Source of the DNA: Climacium dendroides
Taxonomy: Eukaryota > Streptophyta > Bryopsida > Hypnales > Climaciaceae
Assembly: GCA_950106755.1 (NCBI GenBank)
Contig: OX467083.1
Location: 16,611,029 to 16,675,028 of the forward strand
Reading direction: 5' to 3'
Length of the DNA: 64,000 nt
In this document: positions 12,517-24,842 of the stretch, piece by piece
Layout of the letters: every line of letters starts with the position of its first letter
How positions within the stretch are numbered: position 1 is the first letter of the stretch
Notes under the pieces: generated by a model
Database searches by the model: none
Told to the model about the DNA's origin: nothing
Seen by the model: only the letters and a program-made list of their open reading frames with translations
Made by a program: the position numbers and the translations under genes

Positions 12517-13749
12517 GAATATGCTAATGGTTGCCCTGGTCCATCCAATAGAAATCATCCAAAAAAAACAATGGACTGATAGTCCCCATCATTTACAAAT
12601 GACCAATTCAACTGAATGTTCAGTTGAATTGTCCCTCCAAAAATATACATGGCCACACTAAATCCCAACATTAGCAACGGAATTCATGGTCCACATTCGA
12701 AACTGGCATCCAAGTTGGAATTTGGTCAATCCAGAGGAAAAGTTGCCGTTTCATTTGCAAAAAATTCTGGTTAGCAAGCTTTGAAGCACAGCACCCAGTT
12801 TTTACTATACGGTATCGTAAAAATGGGGTGTTGTGTTTCAAATTAGACATCTATACCTTAAATTTGGTTATTTGTTTTGTTTATGACGTTGAGATCTCCC
12901 GGACCATATGTCCCCTGATCACATACTTAGTACCATCGGAAAGCCCTCAATAAGGAGGGGTGCACCGGTTTTGTTTCATGGTGTTTGAACCTACAGTGTG
13001 AAAGTTGTTGAATTTTGAAATTTTTATGAACTAAAAAATTAGGAAATCACTTTTACTTTTGTTTTGACTGTGGCAAGGGCACATGGCACACTAGTTGGAT
13101 TGAAATGTGCACAAAATAAGTTTTTTTTTCTTTAAATTTTTCTTTTTCTGTTTACCTGCACCCCTGGAACAAGGGAAGGGGGGTCCATCCCCCCCCCCTG
13201 GACCGTTGTCGGACCGTCCATCTGGTCTTGTCTTTCTAGTCCTCAACAGTTGAAAGTGCGTTTCCCTCTGTCCACCTCCACCCAGTCCTCAGTCCTGACT
13301 GCCTACTTGCAGATTTGCTGATTCCAACGCAAAAAGAATATAATCTCCTTCACTTCTATAAAACTAATCTTCTATAATCCTTATAAATTTTTTTTTTAAA
13401 AAACAACACCATGGAGCTTCACATTCCCTCTGCCGCCCCCGTTCCCCGCGGCCCTCACGGCCCCTCGGTCCACATAAGTTAGATTTGGAGTCAAAGCTGT
13501 TTTTCTTTTTCCATCTTCTTCCTTCCTTCCTTGGGTTCAGAATGTGGAGTTCCATTTGGATTCGCTTGCCTTGTGTGGCCAGGGCACCAAGTGGGCTGCC
13601 AGACCCACTCCCTTCCCACCTTACAACCACAGGAACTGAAAGCCAAAGCAGCATGGTGGCCGCAGACCAGGCGAGGCGGACAGGATGGATCCATTCATCC
13701 ATACATACATACATCCAATTTTTTTTCCGATAGATGGAAAACCACGCTA
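12517..13749. other. GC-richer intergenic island, no gene assigned
   Basis: Base composition rises, with a C-run near 13180-13200 and an ATAC/ATCC-type run near 13695-13715. Overlapping open frames exist on both strands at 13480-13940, but none resembles a family I know or shows convincing splice structure. It contains the stem-loop at 12787-12835. Confidence 0.4.
12787..12835. repeat. Short inverted repeat (stem-loop)
   Basis: The 19-base arm 12787-12805 pairs with 12817-12835 with three mismatches, leaving an 11-base loop. It could be a small palindromic element or a transcribed hairpin. Confidence 0.55.
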
Positions 13750-14142
13750 AGGGAGCCGACCCATTTGCGACCTTGGACAGGACCCATTTGCGACGTCGGA
13801 CCCATTCCCGTCATATGGATGACACACTTTCCAATCAGCAGGCACAATCTCCAATGCAGTCGTGGCACATTACGATTGGCTGCAGTCTGGGTTGGTTTTG
13901 CAACCAACCCATGGTTGGAAATAGGAGGCCCTGCATGACGAAAATATGTCGAACAGAATCTTCAACTAAAAAAATTCGTAGTAATTATGTTTTGAGAAGT
14001 AAAATTCTGGAAAAAAATCAACATGGAATCCTTCTAAACTCTACTTCTGTACATGGGGAAAATTTCTCCACGCAAGAAAACGGAGCACTCCAGATATTAT
14101 GCGAAATTGCTTAATAAGTGGCTGGAAATGGGTCGGCTCCCT
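13750..14142. mobile_element. MITE with perfect 17-bp terminal inverted repeats
   Basis: AGGGAGCCGACCCATTT at 13750-13766 is repeated exactly in inverse at 14126-14142. The 393-bp interior has no credible gene. Its right part resembles 25860-26090 (GTGGC.CATTA.GATTGG, CCTTCTAAACTCTA-type and AATTGCTTAA blocks). No target-site duplication is evident. Confidence 0.75.
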
Positions 14143-17100
14143 GAAACTAACTTACTGTAGTCCAGTTTTGTTGGATGCGAGAAGCTGCAGACATGCTCCC
14201 ACCCCACCCCACCCCACCGGACCCCCGAGATTCCCATCCCACCAGTGAAATGGGTTGCTAGGCTCTCCACTTGAAAACACTGAAAAAGATTATATGCGAC
14301 ACTATGCGCGGTAGGTAGGATTTTTGAAGCTCGACGGACACAACAACAACGCTGGAATAGTGGATTGAATTTTGTATTTATTTTTTGGGGACACAAAGAA
14401 AGGGAGCCTTTACTACAGGAATTTAGAAATAAAAAGGATCCAGATTGGGGTGGGAAAAAAAAAAAAAAAAGACAAGAGCCACAAGCAATGACTCGCAACA
14501 CACACACACACACACACACACACACCGAGGATTGATTGGTTTCAAGTTGGGTGTATGTGGAGGTATAAAATGGTATGGAGAAAGAAAGAGACGTGAATAG
14601 GAAGAAGAAGGGGAAAAAAGAAAAAAAGAAAAAAAGAATGGTTTGCACGATAGCAAGAAAATTGTATTTGAGTTGAGTAGGTATTGTATTGTTGGGCCAT
14701 GGAGTTGGGTATTGTGTTGGAAGTACATAAAATGTCAACACTTGGGTATGTAGCAAGAGAGGGTCATGAAAAAAAACCACAAAAAAAGCAAGTGGCTTGA
14801 AAAATACAATAACAAGAAAAATGTAGTTGAATGAGTTGAGCTAGTATGGATTGTTGGGCCACGGGATTGAAGATGCCACTACTTGACTAATTAACAATAA
14901 AAGAAGAGGGATTATGGAATCCACTTGGTTCTTCCCATGTTCTCGAAAGAGCCCGTTTTTCAACTTATAGTCGGTATGTAATTTATTGTCCACCATTTGG
15001 GGTACACGTGAAGGAATGGGTACAAAATGCAATAAGATGATGGAAATGCTTTCTTTTTGGTAGGTTTGTAAATAGTTGTAACCCTTGAAGTTCCACAACT
15101 ACCATGCTTGTTTGTTGGAGTTAAAAATAATAATTCTACAAATAGGTCCAATAATTTTAGGTGGGGTATCAAAAAATATTTTTATATGCAGAACATACAA
15201 ACTTTAGAAGGAATATTCCTATTTTAATAATGTTCCAAATTTGAATTTTGTAATTTTAATTAAATTGAAAGTGAAATGTTGACCATGATGGTCAACTACA
15301 ATATTGTGTGTTTTACCAAAAATCACTCCAAAATTGTCAAACGAATGTTGGGGGGATAGTTGGGGAGGTGAATATGGACATATCTAATTATGTAAGCTTG
15401 AAATGAAAGTGCATGGAATAGATTTAGAATTTTTGAAGCAAGTAGATTATAAGATTTAGTGTTTTTCTACTTTACCATTCTCTGCCATCAAACTATTAAT
15501 CCTCAAAATAGAAACGTTTCAATCCTAAAGGTGAAATTGTTGTGCAAACAAGCAAAATCCTACATGTGTTTTTTTTGTTGAAAGATTGAAAAAAATTTGA
15601 GTTGGAAAACAAAATTCAATAAAGTTATATTTTCAAGTAAATGAATGATGTCTACAAAAAAGACTCTCCATAACTTTATCATCACTAATCCATTCCATTA
15701 AGAATCATCAAAGCTTTTGATGTAGATAAAACATATTTTATGAAAAAAAATTATAAAATTTAATTCAAGTTATTTTTTAAATTTGAACTTAAACATATTA
15801 TAATTTGAAACAATATTATTTTAGCTAACAAGAACAATTTGAAGAAGACTAATATTCCTATAAGCTAATAGAGATATTTTCTAATCCCTACAATAAAGAT
15901 AATTTGATTGTTGAATCATTATTAGAAGTTTGGATGGATTCATGTGAAGTCAAGTTTGAATAGATTTTTTTGAGATTTTCACACAAAGTGTAGACATTGT
16001 CTTTTTGAATAGATTTTTTTCTATCATGTGCTTCCATCAATAATTATGCTCTCCAAAGTTTTTTGGACAAGCAAGCAACTCAAAGTAGATTGAGAAAACC
16101 TTGAGCAATGCAAAAATCTCACTCCATGAAGAGTCAAAGTCTATGATCCTATCAAGCATGGTTCCAAAAATAAATCTTTTAATTTGAAATGCTATTATCT
16201 TTCAATTTACACCATCAAAATTTCTAGCATTTTTTCCACACATCTTACATTTGTAGTAAGATTTTGTATATTTTTTCAAAATATCTTTTTTTTAATTTTA
16301 TTTTTATTGTCCTAAAAGTGGAATTTTTTACAATTCTTAGGTAAAATGTACAATTCCAGACTTGTACTAGGGTTCAATTAGTCTAGAAATTTAAGTCCAA
16401 TTCTATACTTCATGATGAGTTTTTCTTTTGGCCTCCTATAAGTAAGTGTGTTTATTAATCAATAGATTACATTACATCATTCTAAACTAATTGAGTCATC
16501 TTGCATTCAAGTTTTTTTATTATTTAAAAATTGAAGGTATACAATAAAATATACAACATTGAAATTTGATCATGTTTTCATCCAACATTGAAAATTGCAT
16601 GAGAAAAAAAATTAAATATATATTGTTAGATTTGTTGCAACTTTATAGATTCAAATGTATGTTCAATATCAAAGCCTCCCTAAGATATTAAAGTATTTTA
16701 TAATCCATTTTATGATTGAAATAGGAAGTTTGAATAAAATAGAGTACAAAACTCAAAATTTGTATGTCTTAAAAAATTATATTTTAACCCCAAATGGACC
16801 AAGTGTTCAAATTTCAAATAGTTGACGAATGAATACAATCATCTTTGGAGCACATGTAATCTCTGTGTTTTTACAGATTTGTATTAGTTCTTTTTACATT
16901 TGTATGGTTTAGATTTCCACAATCTATTTTATAAATCTTATATAATTCAAGGAAAATAAGTGTGTTTGACTTCCCAAAACTAGCTTTTTCCAAAAAATGA
17001 CCCTTTACAAACAACTTAAATAAAATTAAAAATTAAAATTAAAATTAAAAAATCACCATTATTAGAATTTTATATTTCAAACCCAAAGAAAATTAAATCT

Positions 17101-20100
17101 TATAAAAATTACAAATTTTTAATATAAAATAAATTCTAGGAAGAATTTTTAATCTTTAATTTCAAATTTATTGAAAAATACTAGGTAGCATAGTCATTGA
17201 TCCAATCATATGGATATTATTTACAAATCATATCTTGCATTTTTTCAATAGAATAATTGTAATGGATTTTCTTAAACAAAAATTACAAACGGTCTATATC
17301 CACAAATTATAATATGATTCAATTCTAACTTTTGTTTAGAAATCATCATTATATTATTATTTTTAGTTGCATTGTATGATATGTTATTACAATATGGAAT
17401 ACCTTTGGTCCTCAAAGGGTTAATTATATATTATCATACGTTATTGTATAATACGTTATCTATACCATAATCTCTCAAGGCCCAACAACTTTTGGACAAT
17501 GGAAGTTTTCAATGAATTGTCCCACTTTGATTTTTTTGCACATAGATGTGCTTGAAATTTTGAATTTTAATTGTACAAAAGTAAAGACACTTTGGCTACT
17601 ATTTATGGAATTAATTGTAAAAAATTTTAACCGTTGGATTTTTAGATTATAACAATTTGGATGATCAATTTTATAGGCCAAAAACTCAGCTTTGCGGGAG
17701 GAAAATTTATTTTAAAAATGAATAATGATTTTTGAACACATCCACCACCTAAAAAATTGTATTGAAATTTGAAGCAAATGCAGTAATTTTTAATTTAAAA
17801 AATTAAGAATTAAAAACTCTCTCAACTTTGTACACATTTTCAAACAAAAAAAAATAGAAAGCCAAAATTGATCAAATTCAATCCTACAAAAAATTTAAAA
17901 TTTTATATACATGTCAATTTTTTGAAATTTAATCATTGATATTATTAGCATATTGTTTGAAATATCTTCAAAAAATTTGGAATCATTCTAATTATTTTGT
18001 GTTCTTAAAAATACTAGATTGAATTTTTTATTTTAAAATTGATAAAAACACAAATTTGAAAAAAAATCTCTAAACCCAGTTTGTTTGTATAGAGTAAAGA
18101 TTAGAAATGTCCAAGAATTTTTTTTCTATCCCTACTATTCTTTTCATTGAAAAAACATTATATTTGAATCCTTTTTCTATTACCAATGAACTACATTTCC
18201 TAAATAAATTTTAAAATACTTCTCACACTCAATTTTGAATTTAAAAAAATTCAACAAGCATATAAACTTGTTACTCTACAAGATCTTAGTTTACAAAAGG
18301 CTTTATTTAAGATTTAAGATTTGTAAGAAATGATCAATAATAAATTCAATCATCAATCATAAAAATTATTAAATCAATTGTAATTGTTAAATGGTAATGA
18401 GAAAAAAATTATCGATAAAAGTAATAGAGGGTCATGGATCATAGATTGAATGATTGGTCATAATTGACTACAAATGATTAATGAAAGATTATTAACAAAC
18501 TTAACTTTAATATAAGAATTTATCAATCATTCTTAAGAATTAAGAATACTTATTATAATGAAAATTATAATTATGATCATTTAAATTTTAAAATCAATCA
18601 AATATAAAATATTTAAAATAATACATTTCAGTACTAAAGCAAAGCAAAAACTCGAAGGGAAAACCAAAACAAACTTACACAACATTTTTAGCCAAATCTA
18701 ACAACACAACAATTGCACATGGATTAGGAATAAAGAAGAAAAAAATATTAAAAACATAACTAAATTACAAAGTTAAAAAAATATAAAATATAAATATAAA
18801 TATCTAAAATAAAATATTTAGAATAAGTAAAAATTCTTACAATCAAAGATCTACAATCAAGAAGTTAGTTGGTAGATAAAGAGAAAAATGAAGAGTTTAA
18901 ATTTAAAATAAGATAAACAAAATATCTTGTTGAAATTTTAATGAATGAAGAATTGGATTTTTTCAGCAAGAAAACCCACCTTGTGATGAGTTGGAAATTG
19001 GCTCACCCCAAGATGGGGGCATTCAACGAAAGTGGTTTTATTCTAGTTTTCCGAAGGTTTTTAGGGTGTTGATGTCGTGTCAATGACCATGTTATTTGGC
19101 ATGTATATTGGCTTACTTAGGTGCTTGGCGTTTGGCTTGCTCCCTAGTTTTGGTGTTTGGTCCCAAGCTTCCTTTAGGTTGCTTGTTTTTTAGATTTTGA
19201 AAAATTAAAATATTTCCATTGGGGACTTGTTCCTTTGGTTCTATGTATTTTTTCCCATATCAATAGAAATTGTCCACATGTTTCAAAAAATTATATATAA
19301 TAATGAACAGAATATAAATAACTATAAATGATTTTAAAAATAAAATCTAGATCATTTTTTTTCCAATTTCAGGTTTTTATGTGTATGAATATTTTTTAGA
19401 TTTTCTAAAGTTTATTCAAAAAGTCAAGTATATTTGTATGTTTGTATGTATGTATTGTATGTGGAAACTTTGAAATAATTACTATTAAAATAGAAATTAA
19501 AACTAAAATAAAACCAGATTTAAAAATATTGAAACAACATTTTTAAATAGAAAATAGAAACAAAGTTACATATAGTAATCAAAATACAATGGGAAAAATT
19601 GAAAAATCAAGTTTAGAACATCTAAAACACTTGACCCTTTACTAATAGGTGCCTTCTACCTTTTCACTTCAAATATTTTAAAAAAAATTCAAAAATATCA
19701 ATTTTAAGGAAATATATTAATCAAACTTTTAAAATTTAAAATAATAATGTTGAGATGCAAAATTAAAATTACTTCATAGTAAAAAATATCCCAATTAAAT
19801 AGCAAATTGAGATTCCTTTACTATCAAATATGAAGATTAGATTTAGTAAAAATTATGTCATTTTTGAAAAAAATAATGTGAAAATGTATCATTTTGTGAA
19901 TGGTTTGAGGTGACGTGGAAATTCAATTTTGGTAGTCAAGTGCCGAATCAAACCTTCGTGTACAATAGTATATTTTTCTACATAAAAACTAAAGCCCTTT
20001 CCCTAGCCAAGGTCCTTGTGTATTCTCTATATTTATTTAGAAGTTATCTAAAAAAGACAAGTATGGATGTGTATCGCTTAAAGTTCTTAGCTATTTTGAC

Positions 20101-20316
20101 CCGTTTTGAAAGTACACCGCCCTCGGATCATTAGGGGTTAAATGAGGTTGTTTATTTTGGTTTGGTTGTTTTGTCCGTATGATCTTTTGGACCATGCATC
20201 CCTTAGTTACATTCTTTATAACTTCAAAAAGTCCTTCACTAGGAAGTGTTTGTTTTGTGGCATTCCAAATCAAGGCAAAAGATAATGCATTTCAAATTTT
20301 TTATGAATTAAAAAAT
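14143..20316. other. AT-rich intergenic with microsatellites, no gene seen
   Basis: It contains a CCCAC-type run (about 14198-14218), an A-run (14456-14470) and a CA dinucleotide tract (14498-14525), then long AT-rich sequence. The CA tract produces cysteine/valine-rich chance frames that I discount. A GC-richer patch at about 18970-19290, ending in an A-rich tail, resembles the 3' end of a retroposon but could not be proved. Confidence 0.45.
20138..20141. repeat. Solo TTAA-family terminus
   Basis: ATTAGGGG runs into TTAA at 20138-20141, a right-end signature of the TTAA family, with no left partner located nearby. Confidence 0.4.
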
Positions 20317-20600
20317 TACTCCTCCTGTCTCCAAATGATCTTTTTGTTGGATGAAATGTTTTAGATTAAGGCTAAATTTAAACCATTTTGAGCTTTAGAT
20401 AGAGTTCAATGCACTTTTAGTGTCTTAAAAACTTTGAGTTTCAAAACTCTTTTCAAAATGTAATCTTGGAGTATTGAAAAGTGGAATTTTGGGGGCATTT
20501 TCAAAGAGCACCAATGAACACTTAGTTATTGATTGTGAGGTGTCATTTTGTAGGTAGTTAATATTGGCCCAAAACCATGTGTAGATCCCTATACCACTTT
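20317..20600. mobile_element. Stowaway-like element end, copy 1
   Basis: TA followed by CTCCTCCTGTCTCC resembles the plant Stowaway (Tc1/mariner) terminus CTCCCTCCGT. About 290 bp onward match 36448-36745 (TTTTAGATTAAG, GTGGAATTTTGG, TTTCAAAGAGCACCA). The opposite terminus was not identified. Confidence 0.45.
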
Positions 20601-21639
20601 TGTGGAAATTACAAATGACATTCTAATGGTTGTGGTTGTGGCACAAAACATACTAGTAAGAATTGTATGTGAAAAAAGTACAAAAATAGAAAAGTAATCA
20701 TTGTAAAAATAAAAATAAAAAATAAAATAAATGAAATAAAAGTCAAGATTTTAAATATACCTTCAACTATTGGAAATGAAAAATTAGAAAAATGGAACAA
20801 TAGAACATATATTTTGAAGAAGAATGTTAACTATGAAAATAAAATAAAATTATAATTTCAAAATAATAAATTTATTTTAAAATGGAATGGAAAATATAAA
20901 GACAATTTCACATATAGTAATCAATAAACAATAAAATGAAGAAATGTTGAAGAAACAAATTTTTAAAATCTACCAAAAGAAACTTTGACTTTGTAACTTT
21001 TCCACACCTAAAGCAAAGATGCTAAATTAAAGTTATATTGAAATTCCAACCCTTGGGTCAGCTTTGTTTTCCAACCATTTTAGGCATTTGGCATTGTGGT
21101 AAGGCATCTTGCCCCCACCCATCCATTGCTCTTTTGTAGTTTATTGTATTTGTTCTTTGTTTTGTCACTTGCCCTCCCTTGAGCCACTTGCAGTTGGGCC
21201 TATTGTTCCATTTTTCTCTTACTCTTGCAATAAAAGTTCTTTTACTTGTGTCCAAAAAAATACATTAAACTTGAATCAAGAAAAGCTAAGGCATAAATTT
21301 TATGAAAGCCTCATTAAATCGAATTGTTTCTATTGCTTTTTTGTGCATAAGTGGGATTTAAACTTCAATTTTATGAAGGTGATAAATCAATATAATTAGA
21401 TTACATGCCTTTGTGCTTTGTTGTCATTTCAAAAGAAATACAACTTGAAAAGGATTTCAAGTGCAATTTAGTACAAGAAATGAAGAAGGGACTAAATGGA
21501 GGGTGAAGTTTCATGACTTTTAGGATAAATTTGATTTTTTTGACCTTATTCAAATAAAAATTTCATTTCTAGTTTCATTTTTATTTTTAAAAATTGGTGC
21601 AAATGAAATTCATATCCATTAGAAGATGCAAGATTTTAA
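20601..21639. other. AT-rich intergenic, possible retroposon 3' end
   Basis: No supported gene. Bases 21060-21270 are GC-richer and end in AATAAA followed by an A-run, as LINE or SINE 3' ends do. No flanking duplication or reverse transcriptase sequence was seen. Confidence 0.35.
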
Positions 21640-22100
21640 CCCCTAAAGGATTTTGACTATGTTTTCACCAAAAATGCTCCAAAATTGCCATCTCTAGTAC
21701 AAGTACCAAATTTTTGAAAAAAAAAAATCATTTTTGATACATCTAACCATAGGATCTTATATCACTTTGGTTTGAGAATATGTAGAAAATTTTTCAGAAA
21801 TTTTCACCATGTAGATTGCAAGGTATTAGCATTTGAAGTAACAGAAATCATTTTCTTGTCCCTGCAAAAAATTGGGTAGCTGCACTTCTTAAGGTCGGAT
21901 CATTATGAAAAGATGTCCAAAATGGTGGTTACTCTTTGAACTCTCTAAGACGAAAAAAACAACTTCTTAGCTTTGTGGGAATATCATTTTCATTTGAATC
22001 GGTGACCAGAAGCAAAAATCATCCCATTTTAAATGTAATTTTCACGTCACCGAGCAAAAGAATAATTTTAAATTCATTTTAAATATAAAATATCTTGCAA
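21640..22100. mobile_element. TTAA-family element in reverse orientation, partial
   Basis: TTAA at 21636-21639 is followed by CCCCTAAAGG. The interior is the reverse complement of the right half of the 25079-25655 element (CCAAAAATGCTCCAAAATTG, then AACCATAGGATCTT). The far end was not recognised. Confidence 0.5.
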
Positions 22101-22299
22101 TCTTCAAGTCCCCCCTCCTTCCCCAAGTTGAAATTATTTCCACACATACGATTCTAGTGCATGACCATATAGCTGGATGTCAAAAGAATATCATTTTTTT
22201 CCCTTCATGGTCTCTTACCCCCCCCCCAAAAAAAAACAATTTTGTAAGGTTTTCTTCGGTTGAAATGTCTACATGGGTCAAAGTATCAAAGTAGTCCAA

Positions 22300-22880
22300 C
22301 TCCACAAAGAACTAGAGTTCGTTCCCTTTCTCCAATACCCCAATACCCAAATAAATAAATCTCTATCTAGTGGACAAAGTACACGCATGCCATACTTGAT
22401 AGCATAATTTTTCATATATGGTATCCCATGTACAATTTTCGTACGAGCCCACGTACATGTATCTTGTACTTCAACATTTTCCGTCTCAATTTTTAAATAT
22501 GAACAAACTCCAACTACGCAACTTGGGTGGAAAGCCGGCATTCCCTTTTTCCGAGACCGATTCGTTGTGGCCACGACTAGTAGCGGGCACCCTTGAAAGT
22601 TCGCGGGGTTGGGTTGGAACCCAACCGGGGGCGGGGCGGCTGACAAGGGGAGTGCCAAAGTCGCTGAAGTCAGTGCTCTCGCTGCTTGACTGGAGCCCGG
22701 CATTGAAAGCCCAGCCATGTGATTTGCTTGGAGGTTCGGCCACCCCCTCCCGGACCCCCTCCGCCCTCCCGGACCCCCTCTGCCCTCCCCGGCCCCGGGA
22801 GAAAAGGCCACAAGGGAAGGAGCTCCCCGGGGACTTGCGAACCCTGTTCAAAGTGACTTCGATAATAATGATGCAACCCA
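22300..22880. other. GC-rich island, no gene assigned
   Basis: An abrupt GC-rich patch in AT-rich sequence. It contains a self-complementary GGTTGGGTTGGAACCCAACC (about 22607-22626) and tandem CCCTCCCGGACCCCCT-type units at 22744-22800. Open frames occur on both strands because stops are rare in GC-rich sequence; none is recognisable. It may be a promoter-like island of a lost or unseen gene. Confidence 0.4.
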
Positions 22881-23685
22881 TGTAAGTAAGTAGGTTGGTT
22901 AGTACTCTGTCGTTCTGCCCAAAGGAAACTCACTGTCATCTCATGTGCCTTAAAAAAATGATTTTTTTTAATGATAACAATGTAATTTATTTGCGTGTAA
23001 TGGGGCATGCGAATATTTTAGAATTTCCAAATTTTCGAACTTGTCCTTTGTTTGTCCTGCTAAATTGGAAATGATCTCGTAGCCTTGAAAAGACGGACGG
23101 ACGAATTGGTACTATCGTGCCCACCTAACTTGTTGGAACGATGGCAAATGGAACTTGCTTCTCAAGTTGCTTGCTTGCTCGCTCGCCCACCCCCAATTTC
23201 TTCTGCACCTGCCAAGTCTTTTGAATTTGAAGCGAAAGTGAAAGCAATAAATAATATAAAAAGAAAGAAAGAAAGAAAGAAAAAAGAAGAAGAAAAAAAT
23301 AATCATTGATGAAATGATTTAATACATAAAATATTTGTGATCTTTAGTTTTATAAGCAATACATCCATTGTGTGTATGATTTCTTAAAAAGAATTTGTTG
23401 CTTTCATAAGATGCAAGGGGCTCATTGCATAATCATGGTGAGCAAGTGCACAATGTTTTGATAAGGACGTTGAGTAATGACCTTGAATACTTTTGTCTCC
23501 GGGTCCAATCAAAGTGGTACGAAGCCGGGTGGTTCTATGTCCTTGAGCTATTGATGGATTTCAACAAAGGTAGGTTCACGGCCATCTTCTTGAAAGGGGA
23601 AAAAAACAACGGCATTCAATTTTTAATCAAAGACTTTGTTCACCTTGTCTAATTTCTAAGTACTATTACAACAATCAATGAATCA
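22881..23685. other. Intergenic with AAAG tract, no gene assigned
   Basis: An AAAG tetranucleotide run lies at about 23261-23283. A frame at 23431-23652 on the plus strand encodes about 70 residues including GWFYVLELLMDFNKGRF. It has no ATG at its 5' end and matches no family I recognise, so I leave it uncalled. Confidence 0.35.
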
Positions 23686-23689
23686 AAGG

Positions 23690-24021
23690 GTTTTGACGGA
23701 ACAATCTTGATGCATGCATTTGTTGTAACAACGTGAAGAATAATGGTGAGAATCTTTCCAGTAGGACAGAAGTGCAACTATTCATCCTCGGAATTTTGTT
23801 GTGAAAAGGGGAGATCTTCTACAATAGTTTGACTTCCAACGAGTGCTTCTACAATTTTGTAAGTGGATGGTTCCCACGATAACCAATTTTGTAAGCAAAC
23901 GATTCCCACGATAACCAATTTTGTAAGCAAACGATTCCCACGATAACCAATTTTGTAAGCAGGTGATTTCCATAGTAACCAAAGGGGTGATTTCCACGGT
24001 CACCCACCCATCCTTTAAGGG
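23690..24021. mobile_element. TTAA-family MITE with internal minisatellite
   Basis: It shares the blocks TAGGACAGAAGTGCAACTAT, TTCATCCTC and a GATCTTCTACAATAGTTTGA block with the 222-bp class at 49694-49915, and ends CCTTTAAGGG. It is longer because a 32-bp internal unit is repeated at 23855-23982. The left end is poorly conserved. Confidence 0.6.
23855..23982. repeat. 32-bp minisatellite, four units
   Basis: Units start at 23855, 23887, 23919 and 23951, each beginning TTTTGTAAG and ending CCACGATAACCAA or a variant. The two central units are identical and the outer ones diverge slightly. Confidence 0.95.
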
Positions 24022-24842
24022 TTACCTCCGTAGTTGCCACGGCTCTTAGATGCTTGCGTAAATGGGGTTTTACGCCCATCTCTCACATACATAAGGTAGA
24101 ACTACCCAATACCACCATTTCCCCAATTCCGCCACCTACAACTTCCTCCCATTTCCGTCCGTGGCCCCATCTATTACCACAATCTTACTAATCCATGATC
24201 ATGATGGCAATGCAATGGGGAGCAGACACATCAGCCCACGCTTCAACAAGGGTCTAGCCTACTCACCAAGTTTTTTACATTTCAGCTTTGAAAAATTACA
24301 AAAAATTCAATTCTTGTTGGAATGTCTTCATTTTTTTTGCAATGGACTTCTCTCCAACAATTCAATCTCTGAGAGCTCATAAATAGCTTCTCCAAAGTAC
24401 CTAGATTGCAAATCTGTATGGCAATGGGTAGTGCTCTTGGATCAGTTACTTGGTGTGTGGAGGTGGCAGTGGAGAGTAAGTGAAGTTTTATCTTATTATT
24501 ACTCCTTTGCAGCAGTGACTCAGTGAGCCTGGCACTCATCAGGCAGTATCCAATCTCTCTGCCTTCACACCATTAAGCTCAGCTCAGCTCAGCTCAGCCC
24601 AGCTCAGGGGCTGCTGCTGCTGCTCTAGAGCTGCTTCTTTGTTTCAAGACTTGTGGGGGACTTTTCCGCAAGTTTGAAATCAAGCTATGGATGGATCCAT
24701 GGATGCAAATTGCAAGGAACTGCAGGCTCTCCATCAGTGCACATCTACGCCGTGCATAGATACTGGAAGCCCATGTTTCCATACTACTGAAACTGCAAGC
24801 CTCGCAACGTCGTCGCAGCTTCTGGCCCTGGTTGGTAACCAG
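24022..24842. other. Intergenic with AGCTC and CTG repeats
   Basis: It contains an AGCTC pentanucleotide run (24576-24607) followed directly by a CTG run. No gene was recognised. Confidence 0.45.

Noticed and set aside
14423..14780. Minus-strand frames rich in Phe, Cys and Val
   Set aside because: Produced by A-runs and the CA tract, with no domain or splice support.
22278..22885. Long overlapping frames on both strands in the GC-rich island
   Set aside because: Frames overlap in several phases and are Pro/Gly/Arg-rich because stops are scarce in GC-rich tandem repeats.
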